A stretch of 64,000 bases of DNA from Jiangella gansuensis DSM 44835 (GTDB lineage: Bacteria; Actinomycetota; Actinomycetes; Jiangellales; Jiangellaceae). The stretch spans positions 5,176,070 to 5,240,069 of the forward strand of contig NZ_KI911782.1 in NCBI RefSeq assembly GCF_000515395.1. The letters are read 5' to 3'. Shown piece by piece: positions 42,166 through 50,748 of the stretch (positions are counted from its first letter, which is position 1; each line of letters begins with the position of its first letter). The notes beneath the pieces were generated by a model that was given only the letters and a program-made list of their open reading frames with translations, did not search any database and was not told the origin of the DNA. The translations under genes and the position numbers were made by a program.

Positions 42166-43656
42166 TCACCACCGAGGCTCGAACACGCCCCAGTAGGCGA
42201 CGCTGAGCACCATGAGGGCGGCCACCCCGTAGTGCGCGCCGAGCAGCAGGCGCTGCGCCCCGGCCGGCGCCCACCCGTCGCGGCGGGCACGCACCAGGGC
42301 GGCCACGGCGAGCACCGCGGCCACGACGGCCAGCACCCCGACGACCCGGACCGTGGCCCAGCCGGCCTGGAACAGCGGTTGCCAGCCGGTGCGGGTGTAT
42401 CCCAGCCCGATGGCGAGGAGGACGAAGGCCCACATCGACCCGTAGGCCAGGACGCCCGCCCGCATGGCCCGCCGGGCACTGCCGCCGACCGCCGTCCAGT
42501 GCGCCGTGCCGGCCGGCAGCCGTCGCCGCGCGACCGCCGGCACCAGGACGGCCCCGACGATGGTGAGCACGAGCGTCGCCACCAGGCCGGGAGTTCCGCC
42601 GTACCAGGGCGTTCGGGGCACCGGCGTGGTGACGTAGTGCTGGACCGGGAGGGTGCCGGCGACGCGCTCAGTGGTGAGGGCGGACTGCGGCAGGCCGGTG
42701 ATCCAGTCCGTCATGGTGCGCACGTAGCCGGGCGCGTACCCGCCGTCCTGGCGCAGGCCGTGGTCGGCACCGCCGAAGAAGCGGACCGCGTACGACGCGT
42801 TGCCGCCGCGGTCGAGGTCGTCAACGATCTGCCGCGAGCTCTCCGCCGGGGGCACCAGGTAGTCCTCGGTGCCGTAGATGACCAGGGCGGGCTGGGAGAC
42901 CTCGGCCCACACCCCCGCCGGAGGGTCCAGGTGCAGGGTGAAGAGGTGGCCGCCGCCGAGGATGCGCACCGCGAGCCGGCCCGCGCCGGCCGGCGCTCCG
43001 GCCTCGGCCAGGCCCTCGTACACCGACCAGGCGGTGTTGCGCAGCGGGCCGCGGATCGCCCCGCCGGCGGTGACCACGAAGCCGACGTCCGTGCTTCGTG
43101 ATGCCGCCAGCGGAGCCACCCGGCCGCCCTCGCTCAAACCCCAGAGCCCGGCTCGGTCCGGGTCGACGTCGTCGCGCTCGCGCATGGCGCCCACGACGGC
43201 GACGGCGTCCTCGGCCAGCTGGTCGAAGTCGCGATTGTTCAGATAGGAGTAGTCGCTGCGTTTGTCATAGGCGACGGCGACGATGCCGGCCTGGGCGAAC
43301 CGCTCGGCCAGGCCGAAGAACGACGACCGGCCGCCGGCGCCCGCGCCGTGCACGAAGGCCACGGCGGGGTGCGGGCCGGGAGCGTCCGGGGCGAACACCG
43401 TGGCGCTCAGCTCGTCGCCGTCCACTGGGATGGTCGTCTCCGAGCGGACCACTTCGTACTCGTTCGCCGGCTCGGTGGCCTCGACGGTGCCCGACACCGG
43501 CGTCTGCTCGGCCAGCGGCGACGCCGTGTACGCCTCCGGCCGCCAGTCCTGCGCCGGCCCGAGCAGCCGGCCGACCACACTGAGCAGCACGACCCCGGCC
43601 ACCGAGGCACCCAGCACCGCCAGCCCGCGGCGCGTCGGGAACGACGACGCCCTCAC
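42166..43656 (-). CDS. Membrane-anchored alpha/beta hydrolase
   Basis: A 496-residue protein with an N-terminal helix (about 11-30), an extracytoplasmic alpha/beta hydrolase domain, and three or four membrane helices after residue 365. The catalytic Ser is in LWGLSEGGR, Asp in YGTEDYLVPP and His in GADHGLR; the oxyanion region is VHGAGAGGRS. Related proteins are dienelactone hydrolases or acylpeptidases. GTG 43656 overlaps the stop of the small membrane gene (GTGA), so the longer frame from 43731 is rejected. The combined hydrolase plus transmembrane region is uncommon. Confidence 0.83.
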   Translation of the reverse strand: MRASSFPTRRGLAVLGASVAGVVLLSVVGRLLGPAQDWRPEAYTASPLAEQTPVSGTVEATEPANEYEVVRSETTIPVDGDELSATVFAPDAPGPHPAVAFVHGAGAGGRSSFFGLAERFAQAGIVAVAYDKRSDYSYLNNRDFDQLAEDAVAVVGAMRERDDVDPDRAGLWGLSEGGRVAPLAASRSTDVGFVVTAGGAIRGPLRNTAWSVYEGLAEAGAPAGAGRLAVRILGGGHLFTLHLDPPAGVWAEVSQPALVIYGTEDYLVPPAESSRQIVDDLDRGGNASYAVRFFGGADHGLRQDGGYAPGYVRTMTDWITGLPQSALTTERVAGTLPVQHYVTTPVPRTPWYGGTPGLVATLVLTIVGAVLVPAVARRRLPAGTAHWTAVGGSARRAMRAGVLAYGSMWAFVLLAIGLGYTRTGWQPLFQAGWATVRVVGVLAVVAAVLAVAALVRARRDGWAPAGAQRLLLGAHYGVAALMVLSVAYWGVFEPRW

Positions 43657-43886
43657 CGGCCCGCGGCGGCGCGGTCGCGGCGGCCGGACCGGGACAGGTA
43701 CGAACGGATGGCCGCCTGTTTCCACAGGCACACTCCGGTGAGCGTTGCCACCGGGATGACCGCGAACATCATGATCGGCCGCATGCCGTCCGTCACGTGA
43801 TCCGGCGCATAGACATAGGTCCCTATCAACAGGGCGACGGTTACATGAATTGTTCGTAAAGTAATTCTCACATTGCGCGGCGTCAT
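43653..43886 (-). CDS. Small two-helix membrane protein
   Basis: A 77-residue protein with two membrane helices (about 13-30 and 37-55) and a basic Arg-rich tail. AGGGTGG precedes ATG 43886. Its stop overlaps the hydrolase start by 4 bp, so both are coupled; it may anchor or partner the hydrolase. The DNA around its start is unusually AT-rich and carries half of a spaced inverted repeat. Confidence 0.75.
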   Translation of the reverse strand: MTPRNVRITLRTIHVTVALLIGTYVYAPDHVTDGMRPIMMFAVIPVATLTGVCLWKQAAIRSYLSRSGRRDRAAAGR

Positions 43887-43918
43887 CGCGATACCACCCT
43901 AGGTCTCAATTCATGTAA
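43841..43918. promoter_or_regulatory. Spaced 12-bp inverted repeats across a gene start
   Basis: TTACATGAATTG (43841-43852, inside the small membrane gene) and CAATTCATGTAA (43907-43918, upstream of it) are perfect inverted copies 54 bp apart. The AT-rich sequence contrasts with the surrounding DNA. It could be a looping operator for the TetR protein encoded at 44010-44636. Confidence 0.55.
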
Positions 43919-44009
43919 TGGCTATAAACATATGTTCGGCGCGAAGCTGCCGTCAAGCCGCTCCCGGCGGTTCCGGGCCGGGCGGGCAGGCGGCCTGGCG
44001 GCCGGAGGG

Positions 44010-44636
44010 TCAGGGCTGGGCGACGCCGGAGAGGAGCGCCCGCAAGGTGGCCGCGATCGCCGCGGAGTCGTCGGAGCGGAACGTCGCCATGCCGTCGATG
44101 CGCAGAGTCGCGACGCCGTGTGCCAGCGCCCAGGCCGCTTTCATGGCGGTGCCGAGGTCGGTGCTCAACCGGCCGGCGCGTTCGGCCTCGTGCAGCGCCT
44201 GTTCCAACAACCCCAGCGCCTCCCGCCCGGCCTGTGCCGCGGGCAGCCGGTACTCCAGCGAGAACATGAGCTTGAACAGCTGCGGTTCGGAGACCGCGAA
44301 CTCGACGTAGCGCACACCGAGCGCGATCACCCGGTCCAGTGGGTCGGACCACCCGCCCACCGGCACCCCCGACATGGTGGCGCGCAGCAGTTCGAAGCCG
44401 CGCTCCGCCACGCACGCCAGCAGCTCCTCGCGGCTGTCGAAATGCCGGTACGGTGCGGCGGCGGTGACGCCGGCCGCCCGAGACGCCTCGGCCAGCGTGA
44501 AGCCATGCGCCCCATGCGCGCGTACCAGCGCCACAGCGCTCTCGATCAGCGCGGTCCGGAGGTTCCCGTGGTGATAGCCGGCCTTGGTCAGCAACGGCTG
44601 TCCAGTGCCCGAGTGCGAAGCGCGGCGAGGCGTCAT
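44010..44636 (-). CDS. TetR/AcrR regulator at the end of the polyene-type operon
   Basis: A 208-residue TetR of the WHG group: helix-turn-helix LAEASRAAGVTAAAPYRHFDS (key residues A, G, V, Y, F), then a helical ligand domain with WALAHGVATLRIDG. ATG 44636, or GTG three bases earlier; no clear ribosome site. It follows the exporter gene by 21 bp on the same strand, so it is probably the last gene of the 16-gene biosynthetic operon and may sense the product or control its export. Confidence 0.87.
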   Translation of the reverse strand: MTPRRASHSGTGQPLLTKAGYHHGNLRTALIESAVALVRAHGAHGFTLAEASRAAGVTAAAPYRHFDSREELLACVAERGFELLRATMSGVPVGGWSDPLDRVIALGVRYVEFAVSEPQLFKLMFSLEYRLPAAQAGREALGLLEQALHEAERAGRLSTDLGTAMKAAWALAHGVATLRIDGMATFRSDDSAAIAATLRALLSGVAQP

Positions 44637-44657
44637 CACGAGCCATTTTAGGCTCCA

Positions 44658-46136
44658 TCAGCCCGGCCGCACCTGTGTCGGCAGGGCATCGTCCGTTCCG
44701 ATGGCACTGTCCGCGGCACCGCCGGGGGCGACTGCCGCCGCCGACGGGTCGCTCACCTGCCCGGCTCCCCGCGGGATCAGCAGGGCGACGACGGCCCCGG
44801 CGGCCACCACCGGCACACCGACCCACAGCGCCGCCACCACGCCGTCGACGAAGCGTTGCGGATCGTCGTACCCGCCGCGGGCCTGGAAGACCGTTCCGAG
44901 CACGGCGATGCCCAGTGCGCCGCCGAACTCACGGACGGTCGTGTTGGCGCCGGACGCGCGGCCGTGCTCTTCCGGCCGGACCGCGGCCAGCACCACGGCC
45001 GCCGTCGGCGCGAACACCAGGCCCATGCCGGTGCCGGCCACCACCATCGGCCCGACGATCTCGGCGAAGGGCTGGCCGGGCGCGGCGATGGCGGCGATCC
45101 ACGCCAGCCCGGTGGCCTGCAGCGCGAGGCCGGCCGCCATCAGCCGGCCCCCGCCGATGCGTTGCGTAAAGATTCCGGCCAGCGGCGCCACCAGCATCGG
45201 CATGATGGTCCACACCATGGTCCGCAGCCCGGCGTCGAGGGGACCGTAGCCGTAGGCGACCTGCAGCAGTTGAGCCAGCAGGAAGATCGACCCGAACACG
45301 CCGAAGTGCATGCACAGCGACACCACGTTGGTGAGGGTGAACGCGCGGATCCGGTACAGCCGGGGCGGCAGCAGCGGCACGGTGGTGCGGCGTTCCCACG
45401 ACACGAACGCGACCGCCAGCAGCACAGCCAGCACGCCGGTCGTCAGTACCGCCGGGTCGGTCCAGCCGCGCTCGTGCCCGTTCACCACGGCCCAGATGCC
45501 GGCGACGATCGACCCGCAGGCCAACGCCATACCGGCGATGTCGATCCGGGTCTCGGGCAGCCGGCTCTCCGGCAGCCAGCGCCGGGCCAGCACGACGGCA
45601 AGCAGCCCGATCGGCACGTTGATCCAGAACACCCAGCGCCAGTCGAGCCCGTCGGCGACGGCACCGCCGGCCAGCGGGCCGAGGGAGATGGCCGCGCCGT
45701 TGGCGGCGCTCCACAGCCCGATGGCCAGCCCGCGCCGGTGCCCGGGCACGGCACCGGCCAGGATCGTCAGCGAGAGCGGGGTGAGCATGGCCGCGCCGAC
45801 ACCCTGGACCGCCCGGGCCGCGATCAGCTGGCCCACCGTGTCGGCCAGCCCGCAGGCCAGGGACGCCGCGGTGAACAACACGATCCCGGCGGTGAACACC
45901 CGCCGCCGGCCCCAGCGGTCACCGAGTCCGGCGGCGACGAGCAGCAGCCCGGCGAACGCCACGATGTACGCGGTCGAGATCCACTGCAGGTGCGCCGCGT
46001 CGGCGTCGAGGTCGACCCGGATCACCGTCAGCGACGTCACGACGACGAGGTTGTCCAGTCCGGCCATGAACATCGGCAGTGAACAGGCGACGAAGATCGC
46101 CACGACCGACCGGGACGGCGCGTCGTCGCGGGTCAT
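44658..46136 (-). CDS. MFS drug/metabolite exporter, DHA2 (EmrB/QacA) type
   Basis: A 492-residue major facilitator with about 14 membrane helices. Visible family motifs are GDRWGRRRVF (loop 2-3 motif A) and LSLTILAGAVPGHRRGLAIG (motif C region; key residues P, G, R, G). It exports drugs or metabolites by proton antiport. ATG 46136 overlaps the fabD stop by 4 bp, tying it tightly to the biosynthetic genes, so it most likely exports the pathway product. The C-terminal 40 residues are a soluble Ala/Pro-rich tail. Confidence 0.93.
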   Translation of the reverse strand: MTRDDAPSRSVVAIFVACSLPMFMAGLDNLVVVTSLTVIRVDLDADAAHLQWISTAYIVAFAGLLLVAAGLGDRWGRRRVFTAGIVLFTAASLACGLADTVGQLIAARAVQGVGAAMLTPLSLTILAGAVPGHRRGLAIGLWSAANGAAISLGPLAGGAVADGLDWRWVFWINVPIGLLAVVLARRWLPESRLPETRIDIAGMALACGSIVAGIWAVVNGHERGWTDPAVLTTGVLAVLLAVAFVSWERRTTVPLLPPRLYRIRAFTLTNVVSLCMHFGVFGSIFLLAQLLQVAYGYGPLDAGLRTMVWTIMPMLVAPLAGIFTQRIGGGRLMAAGLALQATGLAWIAAIAAPGQPFAEIVGPMVVAGTGMGLVFAPTAAVVLAAVRPEEHGRASGANTTVREFGGALGIAVLGTVFQARGGYDDPQRFVDGVVAALWVGVPVVAAGAVVALLIPRGAGQVSDPSAAAVAPGGAADSAIGTDDALPTQVRPG

Positions 46137-47122
46137 GCGGACCGCACCGATGCGAGCGGCTCCGGCGCCAGCTGCGCCACCAGCCGGTCCACCCGGCGCG
46201 CGTCGGCCGCCGAGTGACACTCCAGGTGCGGCAAGGACCGCCGGGTCAGACCGGTCAGCACCCGGCCGGGGCCGACCTCCACACACGCCGACACGTCGTG
46301 ACCGGCGACGGTGTCCAGGCTCTGCCGCCATCGCACCGAGCCGGCCAGCTGCGCCTTGAGCGCCGCGCGGGCGTCGTCGCCGGAGGACACCACGGACGCG
46401 GTGACGTTCGCGACCACGGGGATGCGCGGCCGGGCGAAGTGGGCGGCATCGAGATCGGTCGCGAACTCGGCCTCCACCTCGCGCATGAGCGAGCAGTGGA
46501 ACGGCGCGCCCACGCCGAGGCGGGTGACCTGGACGTCGTCGCCGTCGAGCAGTCCTCGTTCGGCCAGTGCCCGCTCGGTCAGGGCGTCCACGCCGGCCAC
46601 CGTGCCGGACACGACGGTCTGGGTGTCGGAGTTGTAGTTGGCGACCTCGACCGACAGGGCGGCTGCGTCACTCACCTCGGCGCACCAGCGCTCGACCGCC
46701 GACGCCGGCGGCCCGACCACAGCAGCCATCGCGCCCGGGGTGCGCTCGTTGACCGCGGCCATCAGCTCACCGCGCCGGCGCACCAGCCGCAGGGCCGTGA
46801 TCCAGTCCAGGACGCCGGCCGCGACCAGTGCGGTGTATTCACCGAGACTGTGCCCGGCGACGACCACCGGCGCCGGCAGCCGTGCCTCCAGCACCCGGTA
46901 TGCGGCCAGGCTGGCCACGAAGATCGCCGGCTGCGTGATGTCCGTGCGGCGCAGCTCCTCCTCCGGGCCCTCCCAGCACAGCCGGGTGAGGTCGAGCCCG
47001 AGCACGTCGTCGGCGGTGTGGAAGATCGGCCGGACGAGGTCCGGGTGGCGCTCGGCGAGGTCCCGGCCCATGCCCACGCGCTGCGAGCCCTGGCCGGGGA
47101 AGAGGAAGGCGGTTCGGGTCAT
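46133..47122 (-). CDS. fabD: Malonyl-CoA:ACP transacylase
   Basis: A 329-residue transacylase that loads malonyl groups onto acyl carrier protein. Active Ser is S92 in AGHSLGEYTALV, with the carboxylate-binding Arg in VRRRGELM and active His in APFHCSLM. Most cells have one fabD in the fatty acid cluster; this copy is coupled to carboxylase genes and an exporter (4-bp overlaps on both sides), so it is probably dedicated to this pathway. Selectivity for malonyl rather than methylmalonyl is suggested by the usual GHSLGE and AxF-type region but not proven. Confidence 0.94.
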   Translation of the reverse strand: MTRTAFLFPGQGSQRVGMGRDLAERHPDLVRPIFHTADDVLGLDLTRLCWEGPEEELRRTDITQPAIFVASLAAYRVLEARLPAPVVVAGHSLGEYTALVAAGVLDWITALRLVRRRGELMAAVNERTPGAMAAVVGPPASAVERWCAEVSDAAALSVEVANYNSDTQTVVSGTVAGVDALTERALAERGLLDGDDVQVTRLGVGAPFHCSLMREVEAEFATDLDAAHFARPRIPVVANVTASVVSSGDDARAALKAQLAGSVRWRQSLDTVAGHDVSACVEVGPGRVLTGLTRRSLPHLECHSAADARRVDRLVAQLAPEPLASVRSA

Positions 47123-48477
47123 GTCAGGTCCTCCGGTGGGTTGCGGCTCAGGAAGTCGGTGTGCACGTCGCCGGAACGGAACTCCGGATGCCCCAGGACA
47201 GCCCGCTGGAATCCGATCGTGGTGCGCACACCCGGCCCCTCGACCTCGAACTCCGACAGCGCCCGGTCGGCCCGCTCGATGGCGCCGTCGCGGGTGGGCG
47301 ACCAGACGATCAGCTTGGCGATCATCGAGTCGTAGAACGGCGGGATGCGGTCGCCCTGGCGGCAGGCGGTGTCGATGCGGGTCCACGGGCCACCGGGCGC
47401 GCGGAACACCTCCAGCCGCCCAGGTGTCGGGACGAACCCGCGGGCGGGGTCCTCGGCGTTGATCCGGCACTCCAGCGCGTGCCCGGTGATCCGGACGTCG
47501 TCCTGACCGAACGACAGCGGCAGACCCGCCGCCACCCGGATCTGCTCGGCGACGATGTCGATACCGGTGACCAGCTCGGTGACCGGGTGCTCGACCTGGA
47601 TGCGGGCGTTCATCTCCATGAACCAGAACTCGCCGTCGTCGTCGAGCAGGAACTCCATCGTGCCGGCGCCGCGGTAGCCGACGGCGCGCGCGCCGGCCAG
47701 CGCGGCGTCACCCAGCCGCTGCCGCAGGTCGGCCGAGACGCCCGGCGACGGCGCCTCCTCCACCAGCTTCTGATGACGACGTTGCACCGAGCAGTCGCGT
47801 TCACCCAGGTGCACGGCGTTGCCGTGGTCGTCGCAGAGCACCTGCACCTCGACGTGCCTGGCCCGCTCCAGGTACCGCTCCAGGTAGACGTCGCGGTTGC
47901 GGAACACGGCCTGTGCGGTGGCCCGGGTCTGCTGGTAGGAGCGGCGCAGATCCTCCGGCCGGTGCACGACGGTGATGCCGCGGCCGCCACCGCCGGCGGC
48001 GGCCTTGATGACGACCGGGTAGCCGATCTTCTCCGCGATCTCGCGGGCCTCGTCGAAGGTGTGGACGGGATCGACGGTGCCCGGCAGCAGCGGCAGCCCG
48101 GCGTCGGTCATCGCCTGGCGGGCCAGGGCCTTGTCGCCGACGGCTTCCATCACCCGGGGCGGCGGGCCGATGAAGGTGATGCCATGGTCGGCGCAGATCT
48201 CGGCGAAGTACGGGTCTTCGGAGAGGAACCCGTACCCGGGATGGATCGCGTCCGCGCCGGTCTTGAGCGCGGCGCCGATGACGTTGGGGACGTTCAGGTA
48301 GCTCGCGGCCGCCGGCGCGGGCCCGACCCGCACCGCCTCGTCGGCCAGCTGGACCGCCATGCTGTTCTCGTCGGCGTCGGAGTAGACGGCGACGGTGGCG
48401 ATGCCGAGCTCACGGCACGCGCGCGCCACCCGGACCGCGATCTCGCCCCGGTTCGCGATGAGGACCTTCTCGAACAC
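47119..48477 (-). CDS. accC: Biotin carboxylase subunit of acyl-CoA carboxylase
   Basis: A 452-residue biotin carboxylase: N-domain VLIANRGEIAVR, ATP-grasp with Gly-rich AAAGGGGRGI and the active EMNARIQVEHPVTE (key E, R). It carboxylates biotin on AccB with ATP and bicarbonate. GTG 48477 has GGGAGG upstream; the extra N-terminal residues of the longer frame are noncoding. In actinomycetes the housekeeping carboxylase uses a fused alpha chain (BC-BCCP), so this stand-alone E. coli-type AccC points to a dedicated malonyl-CoA supply. Confidence 0.95.
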   Translation of the reverse strand: MFEKVLIANRGEIAVRVARACRELGIATVAVYSDADENSMAVQLADEAVRVGPAPAAASYLNVPNVIGAALKTGADAIHPGYGFLSEDPYFAEICADHGITFIGPPPRVMEAVGDKALARQAMTDAGLPLLPGTVDPVHTFDEAREIAEKIGYPVVIKAAAGGGGRGITVVHRPEDLRRSYQQTRATAQAVFRNRDVYLERYLERARHVEVQVLCDDHGNAVHLGERDCSVQRRHQKLVEEAPSPGVSADLRQRLGDAALAGARAVGYRGAGTMEFLLDDDGEFWFMEMNARIQVEHPVTELVTGIDIVAEQIRVAAGLPLSFGQDDVRITGHALECRINAEDPARGFVPTPGRLEVFRAPGGPWTRIDTACRQGDRIPPFYDSMIAKLIVWSPTRDGAIERADRALSEFEVEGPGVRTTIGFQRAVLGHPEFRSGDVHTDFLSRNPPEDLT

Positions 48478-48508
48478 CCGTTGCCTCCCTGGCGCCCGTG
48501 CCGGCACG

Positions 48509-49027
48509 TCAGCCGTCGACGGCCAGTTCGACGAGGACCTCGTCGAACTCGACCATCTGCCCGTCGCCGGGATGGATCGCGACCACCCGGCCGGCCCGGT
48601 CGCTCTTGATCTCGTTCATGAGCTTCATCGCCTCGACGATCGCCAGCGTCTGGCCGGCCTCGACCACGTCGTCGATCTCCACGAACGGCGCGGCATCCGG
48701 CGACGGGCGCCGGTAGAAGCTGCCGACGAGCGGTGCCCGGACGGCATGGTGATCCCCGGCTGCGTGGTCGGCGGTGTCCGGCGCGGCGACGCCGGCCGCG
48801 ACAGCTCCGGCCGCGGCCGGAACCGGCCCGGCGGCGGTGGCGCCACCGGCTACGGCGACGACCGGCCGTTCGACCCGGACCGCACAGTCGCCGGCCGTCA
48901 CCTCGACCACCTGCACCGGCCCGCTCGCGCCGGCCAGCAGGGCTGCCGCCTCGGACCGCAGGTGGCTGACCAGCCGTTCGCGGGCCTCGTCGGTGCCGTT
49001 GAGCACGTCCGTCTCCGGTGTCGTCAT
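48509..49027 (-). CDS. accB: Biotin carboxyl carrier protein
   Basis: A 172-residue BCCP. The N-terminal half is helical and then Ala/Pro/Gly-rich, a flexible linker; the C-terminal biotinyl domain carries the biotin-accepting lysine K135 in [10 protein letters not shown]. It shuttles carboxybiotin from AccC to the carboxyltransferase. ATG 49027 overlaps the AccDA stop by 4 bp. Confidence 0.95.
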   Translation of the reverse strand: MTTPETDVLNGTDEARERLVSHLRSEAAALLAGASGPVQVVEVTAGDCAVRVERPVVAVAGGATAAGPVPAAAGAVAAGVAAPDTADHAAGDHHAVRAPLVGSFYRRPSPDAAPFVEIDDVVEAGQTLAIVEAMKLMNEIKSDRAGRVVAIHPGDGQMVEFDEVLVELAVDG

Positions 49028-50733
49028 GCCGCACCCGCCCGATATCCCGCGGCGTCGGCACCGAGCCGCCCGTAGGCGTCGAACCGGGTGTAGCGCTGCT
49101 CCACCAGCTCGTCCGGGGACAGAGCGGACAGCTGGTCGAGCGCGGCCGCGACGGCCTCGCCGACCCGTTCGACCGTGCCCGCCGGGTCGCGATGCGCACC
49201 GCCGTCGGGCTCGAGCACGACCTCGTCGACGACACCCAGCTCCAGCAGATCCGGTGCGGTGAGGCGCAGCGCCGCGGCCGCCTCGGGTGCCCGGGTGGCG
49301 CTGCCCCACAGGATCGTAGAGCAGCCCTCGGGGGAGATGACCGAGTAGTAGCCGTACTCCAGCATCAGCACCCGGTTCGCGACGGCCAGCGCCAACGCGC
49401 CCCCGCTGCCGCCCTCACCGGTGACGACGCTGACGACCGGAACGCGCAGCCGCGACATCGCGGCGATGCACTCGGCGATGACGGTGCCCTGCCCACGCTC
49501 CTCGGCCTGCACGCCCGGGTAGGCGCCCGCGGTGTCGACGAACGTCAGGACCGGCAACCCGAACCGCTCGGCGTGCCGCATCAGCCGCATCGCCTTGCGG
49601 TAGCCCTCGGGGTGCGGCATGCCGAAGTTGCGCCGCACCATCTCGGCGGTGTCGTGGCCCTTCTGATGGCCGATGACGACGACGCCGCGCCCGCCGAAGC
49701 GGGCCACGCCGCCGACGATGGCCGGGTCGTCGCCGTGCGCGCGGTCGCCGTGCAGCTCGACGAACTCGTCGGCGAGACGGTGGATGTAGTCGAGGGTGGT
49801 GGGGCGGCCGATGTCGCGTGCCCGGGTCACCACCTCCCAGGGGTCGGCGGCGGCCGATCCGGCCCGCAACCGGCGCGGCTCGGCGGACCCGGCCCGCTCC
49901 GGCATCGACGAGCGGCTCGGAACCGACGGCGCGTGCAACCGCAGCAGGCCGGCCAGCGTTTCCCGCAGGCTCTCCCGCGGGACGACCAGGTCGACCAGGC
50001 CGTGTTCGTGGAGGAACTCCGCGGTCTGGAACCCGGCCGGCAGTTCCTCGCGGATGGTCTGCTGGATCACCTGCGGCCCGGCGAAACCGACCAGGCTGCC
50101 GGGTTCGGCGATGACGACGTCGCCGAGTGAGGAGAACGACGCCGTGGCCCCGCCGAAGGTCGGGTGAGTGTTGAGGTTGATCACCAGGACGCCGGCCTCG
50201 CGCAGCCGGGCGATCTCCTGCGCGGTGCGGGCCAGCTGCATGAGCGACAGGCAGCCCTCCTGCATCCGGGCGCCGCCGGACGCGGAGACGATCAGCAGCG
50301 GGATCCTGGCCTCGCCGGCCCGGCGCGCGGCGTCGACCAGCACGTCGCCGACGACGGTGCCGACACTGCCGCCCATGAACGCGAAGTCCAGCACCGCCAC
50401 CACCAGCCGGTGGCCGCCGATGGCGGCGGTCCCGGCCACGGCGGCCTCGGGCCGGCCCGTCTTGCGCTGTGCCGCGGCCAGCCGCTGCGGATACGGACGG
50501 GAGTCGGCGAAGCCGAGCGGGTCGCCCGGCGTCGGCACAACGCCCAGCGGCTGGAACGACCCGTCGTCGACCAGCAGGTCCAGCCGCTCATCCAGCGACA
50601 GCCGCAGATGATGCTGGCAGTCCGGGCACACCTTCGCGTACCGGTCCAGCCGCTTGACGTACAGGTAGGACGCGCAGCTGGGGCACCTGGTCCAGGCGTC
50701 CTCGCGGATCGGTGTCGTGGTCAGCTCGGTCAC
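49024..50733 (-). CDS. Fused acetyl-CoA carboxyltransferase AccD-AccA
   Basis: A 569-residue single chain joining the AccD (beta) and AccA (alpha) subunits of bacterial carboxyltransferase. The zinc ribbon at the N-terminus is CPSC (C17, C20) and CPDC (C36, C39); the AccD core [11 protein letters not shown] and AccA core [18 protein letters not shown] and [14 protein letters not shown] follow a Pro/Arg-rich linker around 270-295. It turns acetyl-CoA and carboxybiotin into malonyl-CoA. GTG 50733 has GGAGG. Such fusions occur in some polyketide clusters (e.g. jadomycin-type) and archaea. Together with AccB and AccC it makes a complete dedicated ACC. Confidence 0.94.
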   Translation of the reverse strand: MTELTTTPIREDAWTRCPSCASYLYVKRLDRYAKVCPDCQHHLRLSLDERLDLLVDDGSFQPLGVVPTPGDPLGFADSRPYPQRLAAAQRKTGRPEAAVAGTAAIGGHRLVVAVLDFAFMGGSVGTVVGDVLVDAARRAGEARIPLLIVSASGGARMQEGCLSLMQLARTAQEIARLREAGVLVINLNTHPTFGGATASFSSLGDVVIAEPGSLVGFAGPQVIQQTIREELPAGFQTAEFLHEHGLVDLVVPRESLRETLAGLLRLHAPSVPSRSSMPERAGSAEPRRLRAGSAAADPWEVVTRARDIGRPTTLDYIHRLADEFVELHGDRAHGDDPAIVGGVARFGGRGVVVIGHQKGHDTAEMVRRNFGMPHPEGYRKAMRLMRHAERFGLPVLTFVDTAGAYPGVQAEERGQGTVIAECIAAMSRLRVPVVSVVTGEGGSGGALALAVANRVLMLEYGYYSVISPEGCSTILWGSATRAPEAAAALRLTAPDLLELGVVDEVVLEPDGGAHRDPAGTVERVGEAVAAALDQLSALSPDELVEQRYTRFDAYGRLGADAAGYRAGAA

Positions 50734-50748
50734 GATGGTTGTTCCTCC

